16,532 nt of DNA from Chloroflexota bacterium (lineage in GTDB: Bacteria; Chloroflexota; Limnocylindria; QHBO01): NCBI GenBank assembly GCA_024636135.1, contig JAGXHP010000020.1, positions 1-16,532 of the forward strand. Direction: 5' to 3'. The position numbers and the translations under genes were made by a program. Below the pieces are notes generated by a model. It did not search any database. It was not told the DNA's origin and saw nothing but the letters and a program-made list of their open reading frames with translations. This document shows, in pieces, positions 7,163 to 13,423 of this stretch (the stretch's first letter is position 1; every line of letters starts with the position of its first letter).

Positions 7163-8143
7163 TCAGGCGCCGATGGGGTGCCAGACGGTCTTGATCTCGA
7201 CGTACTCGCCGATGAGATACGGCGATTGCGCCGCAGCTGACAGCCAGTCGTAGCGCTCCAGGCCGCCGGTCGGCGGACGGACGAAGCGCTTCATGTTCTC
7301 CACCGCCGCCTCCTCGAGTGCTGCCGCACTTTCGGCCGACGCGCCAAAGGCGTCGAGTGCGTTCACGTCCATGTGCCCCGCCAGGTGCGCGGTGAGCTCG
7401 CGTCGCAGCCCGGTGATGAGATTGACGACGCCCCCCGGGACATCCGACGTGGCGAGGACCTCGGTCAGGGTGACGGCCGGCAGCGGCCGTGATTCCGACG
7501 CCAGCACCACCGCGGCATTGCCGCTGACAATGACCGGCGCCAGGCGGCTGACGAGGCCCAGCAGGCTCGAGGCCTCCGGCGCGATCACGCCGACCACGCC
7601 CGTCGGCTCGGGGATGCTGAAGTTGAAGTAGCTGCCGGCAACGGGATTCACGGTGCCGACCGATTGCGGGTACTTGTCGGCCCAGCCTGCGTACCAGACC
7701 CAGCGATCGACGGCAGCGTCGACAACACGGGTGGCGCGCGCCCGCCCGACTCCCTCGGAGACCATCACCTCGGCGATGAACTGGTCCCGGCGGCCCTCCA
7801 TCAGCTCCGCGATGCGGTAGAGGATCTGGCTGCGGTTGAACGCCGTCTTGGCGGCCCAGCCCGGCTGGGCCTTGCGCGCCGCGCGGACGGCCTCGCGAAT
7901 GTCCTTGCGAGTCCCGCGACAGGCGTTCGCCAACAGCTCGCCCTTTGCGCCCAAGATCTCGTAGGAGCGCCCGGATTCGGTCCGCGGAAATGCGCCCCCG
8001 ATGTAGAGCTTGTACGTCTTGCGCACGCCGATGCGGTCGCCGCGGGCGCCCGCACCGTTCGTCGTCGCCAATGGCTGCGCCGCCCGCTGCTCGAGCACCG
8101 ATGCGCCCTTTGCCCGAGAAGCGGTCTTCGTCCGCGGGCTCAT
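7163..8143 (-). CDS. Truncated aldehyde-dehydrogenase-family protein without catalytic domain (ALDH16 second-domain-like)
   Basis: The protein has 326 residues from ATG 8143, which overlaps the stop of the upstream ALDH by four bases (ATGA). A Lys/Arg/Ala-rich start (1-40) precedes an ALDH N-terminal fold (YKLYIGGAF, 44-52; FNRSQILYRIAELME, 102-116; WYAGWADKYP, 150-159). Key positions are altered: PWNFP is replaced by IAPEAS (187-192), the cofactor-binding Lys by Ala or Ser in VLASES (213-218), and FTGS by FGAS. The catalytic Glu and Cys region is missing altogether. The chain then resumes with EYVEIKTVWHPIGA (313-326), which matches the C-terminal oligomerisation strand of ALDHs. This is the make-up of the non-catalytic second domain of ALDH16 enzymes. 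It is probably a structural partner of the gene above rather than an enzyme, and the neat domain removal argues against simple decay. Confidence 0.85.
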   Translation of the reverse strand: MSPRTKTASRAKGASVLEQRAAQPLATTNGAGARGDRIGVRKTYKLYIGGAFPRTESGRSYEILGAKGELLANACRGTRKDIREAVRAARKAQPGWAAKTAFNRSQILYRIAELMEGRRDQFIAEVMVSEGVGRARATRVVDAAVDRWVWYAGWADKYPQSVGTVNPVAGSYFNFSIPEPTGVVGVIAPEASSLLGLVSRLAPVIVSGNAAVVLASESRPLPAVTLTEVLATSDVPGGVVNLITGLRRELTAHLAGHMDVNALDAFGASAESAAALEEAAVENMKRFVRPPTGGLERYDWLSAAAQSPYLIGEYVEIKTVWHPIGA

Positions 8144-9663
8144 CGGCCGTTCGACCCGTTGCCTGACAGATCGAGATAGGCGCCGAGCCCGTGAATGCCG
8201 CCCTCGCGCCCGTAGCCGGACTCCTTGTAGCCGCCGAACGGGCTCGTCGGATCGAAGCGGTTGAACGTGTTCGCCCACACCACCCCGGCGCGCATGGCAT
8301 TGACCATCTTGAAGATGCGGCTCCCCTTCTCGGTCCACACCCCTGCCGACAGCCCGTACGGCGTGTTGTTCGCCTTCTCGATCGCCTCGTCCGGCGTACG
8401 GAAGGTCAGCACGGACAGCACGGGGCCGAAGATCTCCTCCTGCGCGATGCGATGGCTCTGGCTCACCCCGGTGAAGAGCGTCGGCCGGAAGAAGAACCCG
8501 CGGGTGGGAAGCTCGCAGTCGGGCTGGAAGATCTCGGCGCCCTCGGCGATCCCCGAGTCGACGAGCTCCTGCACCTTGGCCAGCTGCCCCGCGGAGTTGA
8601 TGGCCCCGACATCGGTGTTCTTGTCCAGTGGGTCGCCGACCCGCAGCGTTCCGAGGCGGGCCTTGAGCTTGTCGATCAGCGGCTCGTAGACGCTCTCCTG
8701 CACGAAGAGGCGCGAGCCGGCGCAGCACACCTCGCCCTGGTTGAAGTAGATGCCGTTGACGATGCCCTCGATCGCCTGGTCGAGCGGCGCATCGTCGAAG
8801 ACGATGTTCGCGGCCTTGCCGCCGAGCTCGAGGGTGACCTTCTTCCCCGATCCGGCCAGCCGCCGCGCGATCATCTTGCCGACGGCCGTCGAGCCGGTGA
8901 AGGCGACCTTGCTGACGTCGGGATGCGTGACGAGCTCCATGCCGATCTCACCCGGCCCGGTGATGATGTTCACGACTCCCGGCGGCAGATCGGCCTGGCG
9001 CACGACATCGGCGAACAGGTAGGCGGTCAACGGGGTGGTGGAGGCCGGCTTCAGGACGACGGTGTTCCCGGCGGCAAGCGCCGGGGCGATCTTCCAGGCC
9101 AGCATGAGGAGCGGGAAGTTCCACGGGATGACCTGGGCCGCCACGCCGAGCGATCGCGGGTCACGGTTCGGGAAGGCGTACTCGAGCTTGTCGGCCCAGC
9201 CGGCGTAGTAGAAGAAGTGGGCGGCGGCGAGCGGCACGTCGACGTCGCGCGACTCCTTGATCGGCTTGCCGGAGTTCATGCTCTCGACGACGGCGAACTC
9301 GCGGCTGCGCTCCTGCATGATGCGGGCGATCCGGTAGAGGTACTTCGCGCGCTCGCGACCCGGCAGCTTCGACCAGCTGGACCGATGCGCCTCGTGAGCC
9401 GCCGCAACTGCACGGTTCACGTCCGCCTTCGAGGCGTGGGCGACCCTGGCCAACGGCTCTTCGGTCGCGGGGTTGATGACGGTGAAGGTCTTCCGCGGCT
9501 TTGATCGGACCGACTGGTTGCCGATGAAGAGCCCGTACTCCGGCTCGATCCGGATGTGGTCGGTGGCCTCGGGTGCCGGCGCGTACTCCCACGGGCTGTC
9601 GCCCGCGGAGAGGCCCCACGAGTTCGGCGCGGGACGCGTCTCGGGCTTCTTGGTGAGCGTCAT
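8140..9663 (-). CDS. NAD(P)-dependent aldehyde dehydrogenase, catalytic partner
   Basis: From ATG 9663 the protein has 507 residues, with all hallmarks of an active aldehyde dehydrogenase (aldehyde plus NAD+ to acid): PWNFP (N182), VLKPAS with the cofactor Lys, FTGST, LELGGK (E279) and QGEVCCAGSR with the catalytic Cys at 313. EEIFGPVLSV and the SPFGGYKESGYGREGG end motif are also present. The chain stops at LGAYLDLSGNGSNGR, without the usual VKTV oligomerisation strand, which is found instead at the end of the downstream partner gene. Substrate cannot be read from the sequence; short aliphatic aldehydes are plausible. A GTG two codons upstream is in frame, but a GATAAT -10 box ends eight bases before the ATG, so the ATG is preferred and the mRNA is probably leaderless. 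Confidence 0.92.
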   Translation of the reverse strand: MTLTKKPETRPAPNSWGLSAGDSPWEYAPAPEATDHIRIEPEYGLFIGNQSVRSKPRKTFTVINPATEEPLARVAHASKADVNRAVAAAHEAHRSSWSKLPGRERAKYLYRIARIMQERSREFAVVESMNSGKPIKESRDVDVPLAAAHFFYYAGWADKLEYAFPNRDPRSLGVAAQVIPWNFPLLMLAWKIAPALAAGNTVVLKPASTTPLTAYLFADVVRQADLPPGVVNIITGPGEIGMELVTHPDVSKVAFTGSTAVGKMIARRLAGSGKKVTLELGGKAANIVFDDAPLDQAIEGIVNGIYFNQGEVCCAGSRLFVQESVYEPLIDKLKARLGTLRVGDPLDKNTDVGAINSAGQLAKVQELVDSGIAEGAEIFQPDCELPTRGFFFRPTLFTGVSQSHRIAQEEIFGPVLSVLTFRTPDEAIEKANNTPYGLSAGVWTEKGSRIFKMVNAMRAGVVWANTFNRFDPTSPFGGYKESGYGREGGIHGLGAYLDLSGNGSNGR

Positions 9664-9671
9664 TGCCACCG

Positions 9672-9677
9672 ATTATC
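9672..9677 (-). promoter_or_regulatory. -10 box of the ALDH pair, predicted leaderless
   Basis: On the minus strand TGC-GATAAT forms an extended -10 element (TGn plus five of six to TATAAT). It ends eight bases before ATG 9663. No convincing -35 was seen, which an extended -10 can tolerate. Confidence 0.5.
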
Positions 9678-9706
9678 GCACCGGCCGCGCCTCATCGCGT
9701 CGCGGA

Positions 9707-10099
9707 CTACTCCACCGAGCCGAAGAGCGACACCGAGTCCATCCAGCGCACGCCGTTCGCCTCCTGGAGCTGGAGCGCATCGAGGGCCAGGCCGCGCACG
9801 ACGATGCGGTCACCGGCGCACTGCGGCGGGAACGACTCCGCCATCGCGTCACACAGCCGAACGATGCCGTCCGGATCGACGAAAAGGGCACCCGTCACCG
9901 TGACGAGGTCATCCGTCGCCTGGTGCCCGAGCGCCTCGCCGACACGGATGCCCGGGCCGTCGACCCCTCCCTCGGCGATGACGAGCACCGGGTCGCCCGG
10001 GCCGTCCGAAGATCCGGACGACCCCCCGGGCGTCGCGCCGGATGTGCCGCAGGCGGCGAGGAGGACGGCGGCCAGGACGGATGAGCTAAGGGTTCGCAT
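9707..10099 (-). CDS. Small secreted lipoprotein of unknown function
   Basis: From ATG 10099 the protein has 130 residues. It starts with a lipoprotein signal peptide: Arg, a hydrophobic stretch, then LLAAC with Cys17 as the lipidation site. A Gly/Ser/Pro-rich tether follows (18-36), so the mature part sits outside the membrane. Residues 37-130 are mostly beta-like (PVLVIAEGG, DLVTVTGALFVD, DRIVVRGLAL) and suggest a small OB-type barrel; Cys83 and Cys94 could form a disulfide. I do not recognise a family. The Shine-Dalgarno GGAGA stands seven bases before the ATG and supports this start over longer open frames. It lies 67 bases after the alkyltransferase gene on the same strand and is probably the last gene of that operon, although a hairpin in the gap may reduce its expression. 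Confidence 0.78.
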   Translation of the reverse strand: MRTLSSSVLAAVLLAACGTSGATPGGSSGSSDGPGDPVLVIAEGGVDGPGIRVGEALGHQATDDLVTVTGALFVDPDGIVRLCDAMAESFPPQCAGDRIVVRGLALDALQLQEANGVRWMDSVSLFGSVE

Positions 10100-10116
10100 C
10101 GAGAAGTCTCCGGTTC

Positions 10117-10132
10117 GGGGCGGTTCGGCCCC
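10117..10132 (-). other. GC hairpin between ogt and the lipoprotein gene
   Basis: GGGGC (10117-10121) pairs with GCCCC (10128-10132) around a six-base loop. It lies in the leader just upstream of the lipoprotein Shine-Dalgarno, so it may act as a partial terminator or processing site. There is no T-run. Confidence 0.3.
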
Positions 10133-10147
10133 CGGACGCAGGACCGG

Positions 10148-10157
10148 ACCGATCGGT
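10148..10157. repeat. Perfect 10-base palindrome ACCGATCGGT
   Basis: ACCGATCGGT is an exact inverted repeat with no spacer, nine bases beyond the ogt stop codon. It could be an operator for the lipoprotein gene or chance in GC-rich DNA. No second copy was noted at other promoters. Confidence 0.25.
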
Positions 10158-10166
10158 TCCCGTGCA

Positions 10167-10784
10167 CTACCTCGGAAGCACCCCCTCGAGCTCGAGGAGG
10201 CGTTGCTTGCGCTCGAGGCCGCCGGCATATCCACCCAGGCCGCCACCGGAATGCAGCACGCGATGGCACGGGACCACGATCGGGATGGGGTTCGACCCGA
10301 GCGCGTTGCCCGCTGCCCGGTACGCGTTCGGCGAGCCCGCCTCGGCCGCCACGTCGCGGTACGTGGTGACCGAACCGAACGGGATGCGCGCCGTTGCGCG
10401 CAGGACGTCCCCGGCGAAGCCCCGGATCAGCCGCCAGTCGACCGCGATGTCGAACGTGCGACGCGACCCGGCGAAGTACTCGTCGAGCTGGCGCCGGATC
10501 GCGTCGGTGCGCTCGGGAGCGTGCAGCACGCGCGGCGAGATGACGGCGGCCACCTCCGCCACCTGGTCGTCTACCGGCTCTCCGGGGTAGGAGATGCGGA
10601 GGACTCCCCGCGACGTGACGAACAGGGTGAGCGGCCCGAGCGGTGAGTCGTGCTCTCCGTACGCGACGTCGAGCAGCCCCGCATCGGCCGCGGCCCGCGC
10701 CAGGCGCGATCGCAGGCGTTCGACGTCGAGTTCGGTGATGCCCGCGGCGGGTTCGCGCAGGCGGCGCTCCAGCTCATCGCTCAC
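10167..10784 (-). CDS. ogt: O6-alkylguanine-DNA alkyltransferase with N-terminal helical extension
   Basis: The protein has 205 residues from GTG 10784. A strong Shine-Dalgarno (GGGAGG, seven bases upstream) fixes this start, and the GTG overlaps the sigma-factor stop as GTGA. It repairs O6-alkylguanine by moving the alkyl group to its own Cys173 in PCHRV (172-176), a suicide reaction. IPFGSVTTYRDVA (134-146), the RAAGNALGSNP helix and the GGYAGGLERKQRLLELEG end are all canonical. Residues 46-56 (DSPLGPLTLFV) begin the usual N-domain. The first 40 residues, however, form an extra amphipathic helical segment rich in Arg, Glu and Leu, absent from short Ogt proteins. Directly downstream of an ECF sigma gene, that segment could contact the sigma factor; this is inference. 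Without it the protein is an ordinary alkyltransferase, of which I am confident. Confidence 0.92.
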   Translation of the reverse strand: MSDELERRLREPAAGITELDVERLRSRLARAAADAGLLDVAYGEHDSPLGPLTLFVTSRGVLRISYPGEPVDDQVAEVAAVISPRVLHAPERTDAIRRQLDEYFAGSRRTFDIAVDWRLIRGFAGDVLRATARIPFGSVTTYRDVAAEAGSPNAYRAAGNALGSNPIPIVVPCHRVLHSGGGLGGYAGGLERKQRLLELEGVLPR

Positions 10785-11290
10785 GGTGACACCTCCCCGC
10801 GCAGGCGACGCAGGCCCGCCCTCACGTTCTGCCGCGCCGCCTCCTCGGTGGTCCCCATCCGCTCTCCGATCTCTGCGTAGGCGAGGTCGAGCACGAAGCG
10901 ATGCACCACCGCCGCCCGTTGCTTGGCCGGCAGGGCCCGGACCTGCGCCCAGAGGCCGTCGTCCGCGGGATCGGGCGCGGGGGCGGCCGCCGGCTCGAAG
11001 CCGTCGAACTCGGACGTCGGTCGACGCGAGCGCCGGCGCACGACATCGGTCGCCTTGCGATGGGCAATGGTGTACAGCCACGCGCGCAGGTGGTCGGTAC
11101 TCGTGAGTCTCGGATAGGCGCGCAGCGCGGACATGTAGGTCTCCTGCAGGCAATCCTCCGCCTCGGTCGGACCGACCAGTCCCACGAGGAACCGATGCAG
11201 CTCCCGCGCATGGGCGTCGATCAACTGCTCGAAGGGCGGCAGGTGCACGTGAAGAGAACGCCGAGCCGACCTCGGGCGTGAGATCGTCAT
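10781..11290 (-). CDS. ECF-type RNA polymerase sigma factor
   Basis: The protein has 169 residues with the two-domain ECF layout. Region 2 (about 20-90) has the AEDCLQETYMSALRAYPRL helix and LRAWLYTIAHRKATDVVRRR for -10 recognition and core binding. An acidic/Pro linker (91-110) leads to region 4 (about 112-165), with LPAKQRAAVVHRFVLDLAYAEIGERMG and a helix-turn-helix ending in NVRAGLRRLRG for -35 binding. Its ATG overlaps the upstream frnE-like stop by four bases (ATGA, 11287-11290), and its TGA overlaps the alkyltransferase GTG. There is no ordinary anti-sigma gene next to it. Neighbours for thiol chemistry and alkylation repair suggest it governs a redox or DNA-alkylation response, but no target promoter has been identified. 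A GTG at codon 15 is a possible later start. Confidence 0.9.
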   Translation of the reverse strand: MTISRPRSARRSLHVHLPPFEQLIDAHARELHRFLVGLVGPTEAEDCLQETYMSALRAYPRLTSTDHLRAWLYTIAHRKATDVVRRRSRRPTSEFDGFEPAAAPAPDPADDGLWAQVRALPAKQRAAVVHRFVLDLAYAEIGERMGTTEEAARQNVRAGLRRLRGEVSP

Positions 11291-11976
11291 CCCCGGGCGC
11301 TGGCGCCAGCCGCCGCTCGACGAACGAAGTCCTCGATCGCCGCTCCCCCGTCGTCGGCGACCCGCAGCGCCCCGGCCGCCTCGTCCCAGTCGATGGTCAG
11401 GCCGGGATTCTGGGCTTCACCACCGTCAGGCAGGAAGAGGTGTGCTGAGCCACGGGCGGCGCCGCGGCCCGCCAGTGCCCAGTCGGCGATGAGTCCGGCG
11501 CGAGCCCGACCGTCGTCCATGGCCTCGGCCAGGAGGTTGATGTCGACCGACTCGCAGGTCGACGCGACCTCGAGGATGACGTGGCGCAGGCTGATGCACC
11601 GGCTCTCACCGAAGAAGGCGCGGCGCAGGCCGCGGTCAAGTTCCTCGGACGCGGCGAGGGACTGCTCCTTCGCCGCGCGGACCGCCTCCATTGCCGGCAG
11701 CATGGTCACCGGCCAGGCGTCGGCTGCCGCCTCCCACGCCTGCCAGCCGGCGCGCGGTGCCAGGGGCTCCGCCAGCGGCCACTCGCTGTCGAAGCGCGCC
11801 CGGGGCGTAGGCTCATTGTTGAACAGCTCGAGCGGGAACGCGCGGTGGTCGAAGGCGACGCGATCGTCAAGACCCAGCCGGCGTCGAGCGTCATGCAATC
11901 GCCAGACGACGGCGTGCGACCAGGGGCAGCCGATGTCCGACCAGACCTGGATCGTGCCGGGCGCAACCTCGATCAT
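11287..11976 (-). CDS. DsbA/FrnE-like thioredoxin-fold oxidoreductase with a single active-site Cys
   Basis: The protein has 229 residues and no signal peptide, so it should be cytoplasmic. The start VWSDIGCPWSH (11-21) is the FrnE/DsbA-family active-site loop (strand, then CPWC after an acidic residue), but the second Cys is Ser20, leaving only Cys17. Family members are dithiol oxidoreductases or isomerases, or glutathione-type isomerases of the HCCA group. A monothiol form would suit glutathionylation-type or reductase chemistry, or loss of oxidase activity. The helical insert (about 75-165) and the return to a thioredoxin strand (SAHLFLPDG, 178-186) fit the fold. A TAGAAT -10 box ends seven bases before ATG 11976, which predicts a leaderless mRNA. 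It is the first gene of the operon that continues with the sigma factor, alkyltransferase and lipoprotein. Confidence 0.83.
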   Translation of the reverse strand: MIEVAPGTIQVWSDIGCPWSHAVVWRLHDARRRLGLDDRVAFDHRAFPLELFNNEPTPRARFDSEWPLAEPLAPRAGWQAWEAAADAWPVTMLPAMEAVRAAKEQSLAASEELDRGLRRAFFGESRCISLRHVILEVASTCESVDINLLAEAMDDGRARAGLIADWALAGRGAARGSAHLFLPDGGEAQNPGLTIDWDEAAGALRVADDGGAAIEDFVRRAAAGASARG

Positions 11977-11983
11977 GGCTCGG

Positions 11984-11989
11984 ATTCTA
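11984..11989 (-). promoter_or_regulatory. -10 box of the frnE-like/sigma/ogt operon, predicted leaderless
   Basis: TAGAAT on the minus strand (five of six to TATAAT) ends seven bases before ATG 11976. No good -35 is visible 16-18 bases upstream, so an activator or an alternative sigma factor could be needed. Confidence 0.5.
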
Positions 11990-12013
11990 CGGGGGCTGGC
12001 CCGGTCGCTCGTG

Positions 12014-12037
12014 CGACGGAGCCCACGGGCTCGGTCG
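12014..12037 (-). terminator. Strong hairpin just after deoC
   Basis: Arms 12014-12024 and 12027-12037 pair in ten of eleven positions, with a single G-G mismatch (12018/12033) and a tight central loop. It directly follows the deoC stop (12038-12040) and lies before the promoter of the frnE-like operon, the right place for a terminator. No T-run follows on the minus strand. Confidence 0.55.
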
Positions 12038-13000
12038 TCAGTCGAGCGTGAAGTAGTCGCCGCCGCTGTATCGGCCCGTGCGCTCCTTGCGTATCTGCAT
12101 GAGCACGTCGTTGAGCAGGCTCGACGCGCCGAACCGGAACAGGTCGGGCGTCATCCACTGCGGACCGAGGGTCTCGTACAGCGTGGTGAGGTACGAGATG
12201 GCTTCCTTGGCCGTCCGGATGCCCCCGGCCGGCTTCATGCCCACCACGCGGCCCGTCTGGGCGTGGAAGTCGCGGATGGCCTCGAGCATGACCAGCGTGA
12301 CCGGCAGGGTGGCTGCCGGCTGGACCTTGCCGGTCGAGGTCTTGATGAAGTCAGCGCCGGCAGCCATGGCCAGGACCGATGCGCGACGCACGTTGTCGTA
12401 GGTCTCGAGCTCGCCCGTCTCGAGGATGACCTTGAGATGCGCTTCGCCACATGCCTCCTTGACCGCGACGATCTCGTCGTAGACGGACCCGTAGTCGCCG
12501 GCCAGGAACGCCCCGCGGTCGATGACCATGTCAATCTCGTCCGCCCCCATCTCGACGGCACCGCGCACATCGGCGAGCTTGATGTCCAGCGGCGCCTGGC
12601 CCGACGGGAAGTACGTCGCGACCGAGGCAACCTTCACCCCGGAGCCCTTCAGTGCCTCGACGGCGGTCGGAATCACGTTCGGGTAGACGCACAGGGCGGC
12701 GACCGATGGAATGCTCGGATCGGTGGGATCCGGCCGGCGCGCCTTGCCCGCCAGGGCGCGGACCTTGCCCGGGGTGTCCTTCCCCTCGAGCGTCGTGAGA
12801 TCCATCATCCGGATCGCGAGGTCGAGCGCCCAGAGCTTGGCGTCCTTCTTGATCGAGCGCTTGGCGAGCGACGCCGCACGCTCCTCGACGCCGACAGCGT
12901 CGACGGCCCAGACTTTTCCGAGCAGGGAACCCAGGTGTTGATGGCGTCCCGTGGTCAGGTCGCGGCGCGGAGTGACGCGGGCCGGAGTGGTCGTGCTCAT
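12038..13000 (-). CDS. deoC: Deoxyribose-phosphate aldolase, long DERA type
   Basis: The protein has 320 residues. It cleaves 2-deoxyribose 5-phosphate to glyceraldehyde 3-phosphate and acetaldehyde in deoxynucleoside breakdown. The Schiff-base Lys is K220 in DFIKTSTGK; the second Lys is K256 in VGMKPAGGIRT; the acidic partner is D157 in EIDMVI. ACGEAHLKVILETGEL and LFRFGASSLL are also typical. At 320 residues it is longer than the compact bacterial type (about 220-260). Its N-terminal helices (near IDLTTL-like MDLTTLEGKDT, 66-76) and C-terminal TGRYSGGDYF resemble the longer form known from animals and some bacteria. The start ATG 13000 lies nine bases after a TACAAT -10 box, so the mRNA is probably leaderless. 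The aldehyde dehydrogenase pair at 7163-9663 is a likely sink for its acetaldehyde. The gene is divergent from the receiver-like gene. Confidence 0.94.
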   Translation of the reverse strand: MSTTTPARVTPRRDLTTGRHQHLGSLLGKVWAVDAVGVEERAASLAKRSIKKDAKLWALDLAIRMMDLTTLEGKDTPGKVRALAGKARRPDPTDPSIPSVAALCVYPNVIPTAVEALKGSGVKVASVATYFPSGQAPLDIKLADVRGAVEMGADEIDMVIDRGAFLAGDYGSVYDEIVAVKEACGEAHLKVILETGELETYDNVRRASVLAMAAGADFIKTSTGKVQPAATLPVTLVMLEAIRDFHAQTGRVVGMKPAGGIRTAKEAISYLTTLYETLGPQWMTPDLFRFGASSLLNDVLMQIRKERTGRYSGGDYFTLD

Positions 13001-13009
13001 GGACCGCTC

Positions 13010-13015
13010 ATTGTA
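13010..13015 (-). promoter_or_regulatory. deoC -10 box, predicted leaderless
   Basis: TACAAT on the minus strand (five of six to TATAAT) ends nine bases before ATG 13000. The 48-base gap to the divergent gene leaves little room for separate regulation of the two promoters. Confidence 0.5.
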
Positions 13016-13032
13016 GCGCCCGACCGCCCTGC

Positions 13033-13038
13033 TACCCT
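13033..13038 (+). promoter_or_regulatory. Possible -10 box of the receiver-like gene
   Basis: TGC-TACCCT on the plus strand is a weak extended -10 element ending ten bases before ATG 13049. It matches TATAAT at only three positions, so support is low. Confidence 0.25.
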
Positions 13039-13048
13039 TCGCGCACCC

Positions 13049-13420
13049 ATGCCATCCGAACCGATCGTGTACTGCCTCACGCGTGACCATGACCTGGCGA
13101 ACCGCCTGGACGAGCGGCTGGCAGGTGCGATCGCGTTCTTCTTCAATGACGCGGCCCGGCTGCACCAGGCCGTCATGCTGCGGGCCCCCGACCAGGTGGT
13201 CGTCGATACCGGCGCCATCCGGGAGGAGTACGGCGACGCCGGACTGGGTCCGGTGATCGACTTCCTGCGGCATCGGGCACCCGGCGCGCGGCTCTCGATC
13301 CGCCCGACCGTCGGCGCCGAGCACCTGCTTCAGGCCGAGGCGGGGGCCTCGGTCCAGCTCCTGCCGGCCGCCATCGGGGCCTGCATCGACGCGGTGGCCG
13401 ATGCGTGCGGGTGCCCCTGA
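13049..13420 (+). CDS. Small receiver-like protein of unknown function
   Basis: The protein has 123 residues from ATG 13049. The order of strands and helices resembles a degenerate response-regulator receiver: strand IVYCL (6-10) with a helix from RDHDLANRLDERL; AIAFFF; APDQVVVDT ending in an Asp at the usual phospho-acceptor position; helix VIDFLRHRAPGARL; strand SIRPTV; and a last helix AIGACIDAVADACG. The acidic pair expected after the first strand is shifted (R12, D13, H14), so phosphorylation is doubtful. There is no output domain. The frame is open far upstream, but that part overlaps deoC antisense and is not coding. The gene converges on sodX with three bases between stops. The family is not recognised; a stand-alone pseudo-receiver is the best guess. 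Confidence 0.7.
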   Translation: MPSEPIVYCLTRDHDLANRLDERLAGAIAFFFNDAARLHQAVMLRAPDQVVVDTGAIREEYGDAGLGPVIDFLRHRAPGARLSIRPTVGAEHLLQAEAGASVQLLPAAIGACIDAVADACGCP

Positions 13421-13423
13421 GCC

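Noticed and set aside
9661..9669. GTG at 9669 as start of the first ALDH
   Set aside because: It is only two bases after the GATAAT box and so would precede the start of transcription; the ATG at 9663 fits.
10100..10246. Longer form of the lipoprotein starting at 10246
   Set aside because: It would bury the lipoprotein signal inside the chain and overlap ogt; the ATG at 10099 has a good Shine-Dalgarno and gives a proper lipobox.
11393..13048. Extended plus-strand frame leading into the receiver-like gene
   Set aside because: This part is antisense to the frnE-like gene and deoC, both with clear active sites. Only the section from ATG 13049 has a sensible protein sequence.
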